Part shown: positions 58,458 through 64,000 of the stretch, piece after piece
How positions within the stretch are numbered: position 1 is the first letter of the stretch
Layout: each line of letters starts with the position of its first letter
Assembly (NCBI GenBank): GCA_905147135.1
Contig: LR990060.1
Location: 8,758,001-8,822,000 of the forward strand
Reading direction: 5' to 3'
Length of the DNA stretch: 64,000 nt
Origin: Blastobasis lacticolella
Lineage: Eukaryota; Arthropoda; Insecta; Lepidoptera; Blastobasidae
Program-made: the position numbers and the translations under genes
The notes under the pieces: model-generated
What the model was told of the DNA's origin: nothing
The model's database searches: none
What the model saw: the letters and a program-made list of their open reading frames with translations, nothing else

Positions 58458-58802
58458 CGCGTCGGTGGTCGGGCGGTTGAGTATCCCAACTCGTAAGCGA
58501 CAGGTACCGGGTTCGAATCCCGCTGCGGCCATGTACCAATGACTCTTTTCTGAGTTATGTACATTATATGAATTCTAACCGATGCTCTTACGGTGAGGGA
58601 AAACATTGTGATGAAACTGACTGAATGGGTAACCATGGCCCAATCTTGTGTGTGTATTGGTAACCAGGTAGCAGGGTCACGGAGGTCAGATGGTAGTCGC
58701 TCCACTGTAATTACCTGAGCGCCAAATCCTGAATCACGGTCAAGGTGGACCCCGGGCCCTCGTTCTCGAGAGCACAACCGGGAAATTAACGATAAGATGA
58801 CT
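58458..58802 (+). repeat. SINE-A copy, full length
   Basis: Head GTCGGTGGTCGGGCGGTTGA plus B-box match GGGTTCGAATCCC, complete body, and 3' end near GATAAGATGACT. It is the longest intact member here, together with the copy at 9748-10100. Confidence 0.8.
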
Positions 58803-59275
58803 TTTTTTTATATCAACCTAGGTATTATGTTATAATGTAGGTACTTTTGGTCCTTTATTGTAAACATTGCTTTGTTAAACTACCTAGTTAATGTATGAAT
58901 CAATCTACATTAAATAATTAATACAATGTATTTTAATAAAAAAATTGTCGAGATGCTGAAACTTTAACTAGGGATTCATGTTTGGATGTAGTTGCTGATT
59001 CGATTTGAATAGGTGCCTACTTAGTTAAAATTATAAGTTTCATTCTAATTTGTATATGGTTCTTTCTTCAACTGGACTAAAATAAAGACATGGATTGTTT
59101 CGTCATTTAGTATTTATTTATTTATTTCACAGTTTAACAGTAATCTAATTCTATTTAAACTAAATACATAATTAAGTATTTATTATGTATTTCATTTGTC
59201 TTATAAATGGATCATCTTGCTTTTTTTTTCAGACATAAATAATTTAATTAAGAAGACCGCTACAAGACTGTCTTC

Positions 59276-59466
59276 AGACCTCCTGTGTGACGTCTGATGA
59301 AGGGATGCTTCATTTTATAATTGATAAAGAGGCATTTGAAGGTGCCATTATGGATGTGGCTTTCAGTTGGCTACATCGCAGCATGGTAGCACGATCGATC
59401 GGCGAGCACCGACTACAGATCCCTTGTAGCATAAGGAAGGAAATTGTAAATTGCACACAGAAATAA
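59276..59466 (+). other. Unassigned short open frame
   Basis: After TTCAG at 59270-59274 a frame reads TSCVTSDEG, then MLHFIIDKEAFEGAIMDVAF and so on to a TAA at about 59464-59466; about 63 codons. It looks more protein-like than its surroundings, but no family was recognised with confidence and no partner exon was found. Possibly a relic of a mobile gene. Confidence 0.2.
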
Positions 59467-59736
59467 TATTCACGCAAGTAAGATATTGTTCATAATTGAA
59501 CTAGCTTCTGCCCGCGACTTGGCCCGCGTGGATTTATGGCGTTGCTAGTTGGTGAAACCGACGGTCCCGATTGCTATCGATTGATAGCAGTCGAGATAAG
59601 CCACACCAGAGGCCTCTTGGGCAGCACGATACTCCGACACCAGAGGTTTCACACGATGAAATAAATGAATGCCCCCATTTCTAAACCGATGTAAGCGCCT
59701 CAACGATTAACGTCATGGAGACAGGCACTGTGCAGT

Positions 59737-59808
59737 ACCATGGCCCGAGGACCCCCTGCCGGTCTTCACGGACGAGGAAGACGATGAGGAGCCACAAACG
59801 CAGCCTGT
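59737..59808 (+). other. Possible orphan exon with a clean splice donor
   Basis: After CTGTGCAG a short frame (PWPEDPLPVFTDEEDDEEPQ) ends at CAGCCT followed by GTAAGT. The acidic codon pattern and consensus donor suggest an exon, but the acceptor is poor and no neighbour exon was found. May be chance. Confidence 0.15.
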
Positions 59809-60493
59809 AAGTATGCTCTGCCTTCAGTTTGTTAACGCGTTTAGAAGGGTATTCTGGAATGGTTTCTCTACATATTTGAGTGCGAAAGTGGTGGTTTTTT
59901 TTCCTAATATTTTCGTTATATCGATTATCGAACACGATGTGTCGACATATCCGTAATGTTTCTACACCCTGCAGCGACAACTCAATAATTAGATTTTCGG
60001 ACGTTATGATTAGGTTTAGATCAGACGCCTAGATACTGCCTATTCCTAAACCCCTACACCTTCAAAATTTCAGCATAAAATGGGGAACAGGATCGCAATG
60101 AAGTAACATATCTTTACTTGTAATAAAACTGTAACAGGTATTTCATAGATGGCCCCGTAAATATTTTAAGATCATTGATGTTGTAGTTCAGAAATTACGC
60201 CTCATTAGAAGGTCCAAATAACTAGCGTTTGTATGTACACGGCTAAAGGTAGTCATATTACAACAAAATGTCATTTGTCATGTCAGAACCGGAAATTTTA
60301 ACTTGTGTATGGAAAAACAGATTTTTCTGTTAGATAGCTCTCTATTGACATTTTGTTGCAATGTTATTCAATATTATTTATGGTTATTTAAGTCAATCGC
60401 AGATCAAGCGTAACGCTTTGACCTTTGGACCGTCTTTATACCGTTGTTATAGACTGTTTTACAGTGCAAGTGTTACACTCTGTTTATGGCATA

Positions 60494-60680
60494 CTAGCGA
60501 CCCGCCCCGGCTTAGCACGGGTAGTAACCTGAACAAATAATACACCTAAACCTAACTCATGAATCACTGTCTAATGGTGGAAACCGCATGAATATCCGTT
60601 CCGTAGTTTTTGAGTTCATGTACACAAAACATACAGACATACAGACGCAGCGCGGGACTTTGTTTTATAATATGTAGTGA
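60494..60680 (+). repeat. Interspersed repeat related to 57282-57442
   Basis: Starts ACTAGCGACCCGCC (CCGGCTTAGCACGGG) and ends TTGTTTTATAATATGTAGTGA. Part of the same broad family as 62740-63110, which shares TAAATCACGCAACGGATTTT-like sequence. Confidence 0.65.
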
Positions 60681-61130
60681 CACTAGGAAAAAAAGCATTC
60701 AACTATTGGAGTATTTTGAATTATACCACAATAAAACCAGCTAGAGACTATGTATTGAGGCAACGAGGCAAGAGGTTCAAAGGGGTAAAACTTTCATTGC
60801 TAAGATAAAACGCTTTACCTAAAACCTGGAACATCGCAATCAGTCTGTCTTTGTCTAACCTATATATTTTTACCGGATACGTTTCGGAGACTGCAAAGGA
60901 ACTGCACAATTTAATACACCATCTTCGTCCCACCACCGAACCAGCGAACACTGTTTTACAGTCGAAATTACAAAGACAGGAGAGACTAGACTGGGAGTTT
61001 TCAAATGCAAAGTAAAAAGCTCCTCTTTTGATAAGATTGCTTCACCGCAGATCAGTGTTACTTAATACGAGACATACAAAACATTTGTAATCCAAACGAT
61101 AGAAGTCGCGGGCACAGCTAGTATGTAAAT

Positions 61131-61435
61131 ATAGAGCGTCGGTGGCCTAGTGGTTAAGGTTGGTTCGAATCCCAGTGCCGCCATGTACCTATGGGTCTTT
61201 TCTGAGTTATATACATTAGTTGAACGCTAACCGATGCTATTAAGATGAGACAAAACATCGTGATGAAACCTGCACGTTCAGGCGACTGATTGTGTAACCA
61301 TGGTCCAAACGGGTCAAATTCTCCTGTTAACGGAGGAAGGTCACGGAGGTCAAATGGCAGTCGCTCAACTGTAATTACCTGATCTGCCTAATCATGGTCA
61401 AGGCCCCGGGCTCTCGTGTGCGAGTACACAATAAT
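61131..61435 (+). repeat. SINE-A copy, diverged head
   Basis: Head shortened between the A-box-like part (GCGTCGGTGGCCTAGTGGTT) and the B-box match GGTTCGAATCCC; body complete to the GTACACAA block. Confidence 0.75.
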
Positions 61436-62739
61436 TATTACTTTATGTAAATATATGATGATATTTAGATGTTTCTAAGTTTTAAAAATCAAATGAACAA
61501 TGAATTGTAATGAAAATCTCCCTTTTTAGGTGTCCTGTGCGGTAGGCAAACAGGCAGTATTTGTTGTTAGTTTAGCCTCTATAACCACATGAAACTACGG
61601 CGAAGGCAATTAATTATGAGAATAGCAAAATATTATAAATTAATTTTAACTGAAAATTACAGTCTACGCAATTTTCATCATTGTCATCATTTGATAGCCC
61701 ATAATGTATCCGCCTGCGAACGTAGGCTTCCTCTCCAATGAATGAATGAGTAACACTTTGCCTTTTATCATTATATCATCATCACCAATGTGTTCCAACC
61801 AACTTGGCCTCTCCTAATAAATGTATTAAACAATTATATTAAAACGCACAGGTATAGGCATTTTTTTAAATATATATGCAGGGTTTTTGTGGGACGATTC
61901 TAATACAAATCTTATGTTAACAGTGAAAGTCGACTGTGGTGGCGTCCGAGAGGTGCAGGCTTGCGGAAGCGGCGGTGGTGGAGTTCTGCAACTACTGACT
62001 ACTGTAAATTAGATAAAGCTATAATAGCTTTTCACCTGTCCCACCCACACTTGACACTAAGGCAATTCTCCCATTGCTTGACATACAATTTGGGTTCGTT
62101 TTCGTTTTAAATTGTAGATTAGATTCAATTATTGATAGTTTACCAGCCCTAATTAAAATACAAGCAATGGCTAAAATGGCGTTTAAAATTTACCTACAAT
62201 TACCGCCTTAACGAACTTAATGATATCTCACGGTACGTACAGTTGTCGAAAAAGTCGAAAATCATTAGCATTATTAGATATAATTATACCAAGTCTTTTG
62301 ATTTACAAGTCTCCTGATGCACAACCTGCATTTAGTAGCCCCTCTGGCGAACCTTGCATCAACGGCACTCTTTCTAGCGGGTACGTCATAATGCAAAACT
62401 GGCGCGTCATGTCTGGCACGTCGTATAATGACGATATCGCGCAATCGAATTTAAATATAGGGAATCAAATCGCAAATACATATTGGCAACAAAATGTCAC
62501 CCACATTTAGTAAGTTATTCATTATTCAGTGTCCGTGGTGCACAGTATTTGTAACATACGTTAACTGTAAAATTTGTTTATTATCAATAATATAAAGTTT
62601 AATAATAGAACCAGTTAGAATGCTAACACTATTATTGTTGAAATGTCTAGTCGCCAGTAGGATGAGAATGCCGCATAGTAAAGCAAAGAGTATTATTGGC
62701 ACTAATACTAAGGACAAGGATATTTATAATATTTAGGTA

Positions 62740-63115
62740 CCAGATACCCGTCCCGGCTATGCACAGGTTTACTTGACTTTTCTTTACTATATTAAGCATG
62801 TATGTTATACATATGTATAAATCATCGTTAATAAATGTTCTAACCGATGGTGAAAACTACATCAAAATCAGTTGCGTATTTACCCGGAAATGCATTCAGA
62901 CAGGCAATAATATGAATTAAAATCGCTTTCTGCGTCTGTCTGTCATTCTGTAGGTATGTATTTCCGCTAACTCCTAAATCACGCAACGGATTTTGATGCG
63001 GTTTCCACCATCAGATAAAGAATTTCTTTCGGAAGATTTATATGAAAATTCGTTTATATTATTGTAAAAAAACCGAGATAACCAGTGTGAAGCCGATGCG
63101 AGTCGCTGGTATAGT
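62740..63115 (+). repeat. Diverged fragments of the same Helitron-like repeat group
   Basis: CCAGATACCCGTCCCGGCTA at the left, then GCGTCTGTCTGTC, TTCCGCTAACTCCTAAATCA and CAACGGATTTTGATGCGGTT. Compare 58310-58360, which carries a similar TCTATCTGTCTGTACG...TTCCGCTAAC block. Confidence 0.5.
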
Positions 63116-64000
63116 ATAAAATGTAAGGAATATATTTGTAAAAATAACTAGTCAATCATTATTTACCTATAAAAGACTATTAAAGTATAGGTACTTGTAC
63201 CTATAATACTTTAATTTATGTGACAAAAGTTCATGGAACTGAACTTCTATTGTAACTTTTTTACTGTCATGCTTGTACGTTGTAACAAACATTAAGTAGG
63301 TATATAAGAAAATATTTTTTTAGAGATAACTTGGCTCTGTAGGTTTCTCGTCGCTTCTTTCCCTATGGATAGATCCTTTTGTTGAAGCGGTGTTCGCCTA
63401 CCTTTTCTTCCCACACTGGGAGCGTCCGCTCTGCGTTGGCTTCGGGACGGTGTAATAAACGGTGCCGCCGGCCGTTCGCGCACAGTGTTGTGCAGGGTGG
63501 GCCTTTACCTGTATGCTAAGTGTTTCCGTTGTAGGCGTGGGAATAGTGGCGTTTCGGCATCAGAAATAACGAAAATACAACCTTGTGTTTCCTTCCTTCT
63601 GATCCTTTATTACCTCAAACGTTACTTTAAGTACATATAAAAGATTCTAATTAAATAAATAATTTTCAATTTTGTACTTTTTTTCAAGAATGCATGAAAA
63701 CCTTTTCCATCACGTCGGCAGGGCGACCACTGTTGGACACCTTTCCCTTCCCTTCCTTACTGACTTTATACCTCTTGCATATATCGCATGTCCGTGACGG
63801 CGTCGAAGGCGATCTTTACGGTCCCCCGTCCATCGCTTCGACGCCTGCGGTAGGCCACGTAGGCCACCCTTTGGTAGAAAAATTCCCTTACCTTACCTCC
63901 CTGTGTGCGCTAGTTCTATCTAAATTTTCTTGCTATATCTAATTTTCTTATGTACAACAATTTGTTTTATCTTTCTGTGTAAAGATAAACAACAAAAATA

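Larger units (their letters stand above)
58803..64000. other. Intergenic right end, repeats and no supported gene
   Basis: Contains the SINE-A copy at 61131, the Helitron-like repeats at 60494 and 62740, a short Rep-D core near 61540, and the two weak exon-like frames listed separately. The frames at 62220-62510 and 63694-63942 have no recognisable domain. A genuine gene with small exons could be missed by eye. Confidence 0.5.

Noticed and set aside
1..64000. CRISPR arrays, operons, phage or other prokaryotic systems
   Set aside because: No regularly spaced short repeats with unique spacers and no long unspliced gene clusters; gene structure and repeats are those of an insect nuclear genome.

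Overview
This is a eukaryotic nuclear window. AT-rich non-coding DNA, split genes with GT..AG introns and the types of repeat present (tRNA-derived SINEs with (GAT)n tails, RTE-type non-LTR 3' ends, short elements with terminal inverted repeats) point to an insect, most likely a moth or butterfly. All reading is by eye from the sequence; no database search was possible.

Three genes can be reconstructed with confidence. (1) A complete endochitinase gene on the + strand (16318-28126) has eight exons and 576 codons: signal peptide, GH18 domain with all four family motifs, Ser/Thr-rich linker and C-terminal chitin-binding CBM14 domain. (2) A complete Mon1/SAND gene on the + strand (44099-49920) has seven exons and 556 codons; the product is the Rab7 exchange-factor subunit of endosome-to-lysosome traffic. 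(3) A complete PRPF38A-like splicing-factor gene on the - strand (53026-51860) has two exons and 361 codons. It is convergent with Mon1. Mon1 and PRPF38A are housekeeping genes; the chitinase is a secreted enzyme for cuticle or peritrophic chitin. A membrane-protein-like open frame at the left edge (about 308-646) may be the last exon of a further gene.

Layout. 1-8,700: repeats, a possible membrane exon and a nested inverted-repeat element. 8,800-10,320: SINE fragments and hairpins. 10,377-15,170: a pair of long inverted arms (about 0.75-0.8 kb) enclosing a decayed Ty3/Gypsy element. 16,318-28,126: chitinase, its introns filled with repeats. 28,200-36,050: no recognisable gene; SINEs, an inverted SINE pair and small palindromic elements. 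36,050-43,592: a 3.77-kb segment present twice in tandem, its two parts differing sharply in divergence. 44,099-53,026: Mon1 and PRPF38A tail to tail. 53,140-54,540: an older inverted copy of the sequence just upstream of Mon1. 55,745-56,530: a P-element-type transposase relic. 57,000-64,000: repeats and no supported gene.

I find no CRISPR array, operon or other prokaryotic-type system, and nothing I can defend as a new biochemical system. The most unusual items are structural: the long inverted arms, the mosaic tandem duplication with its inverted relative on the other side of Mon1/PRPF38A, a perfect 28-bp hairpin in a chitinase intron, and a 5S-rRNA-like repeat head.
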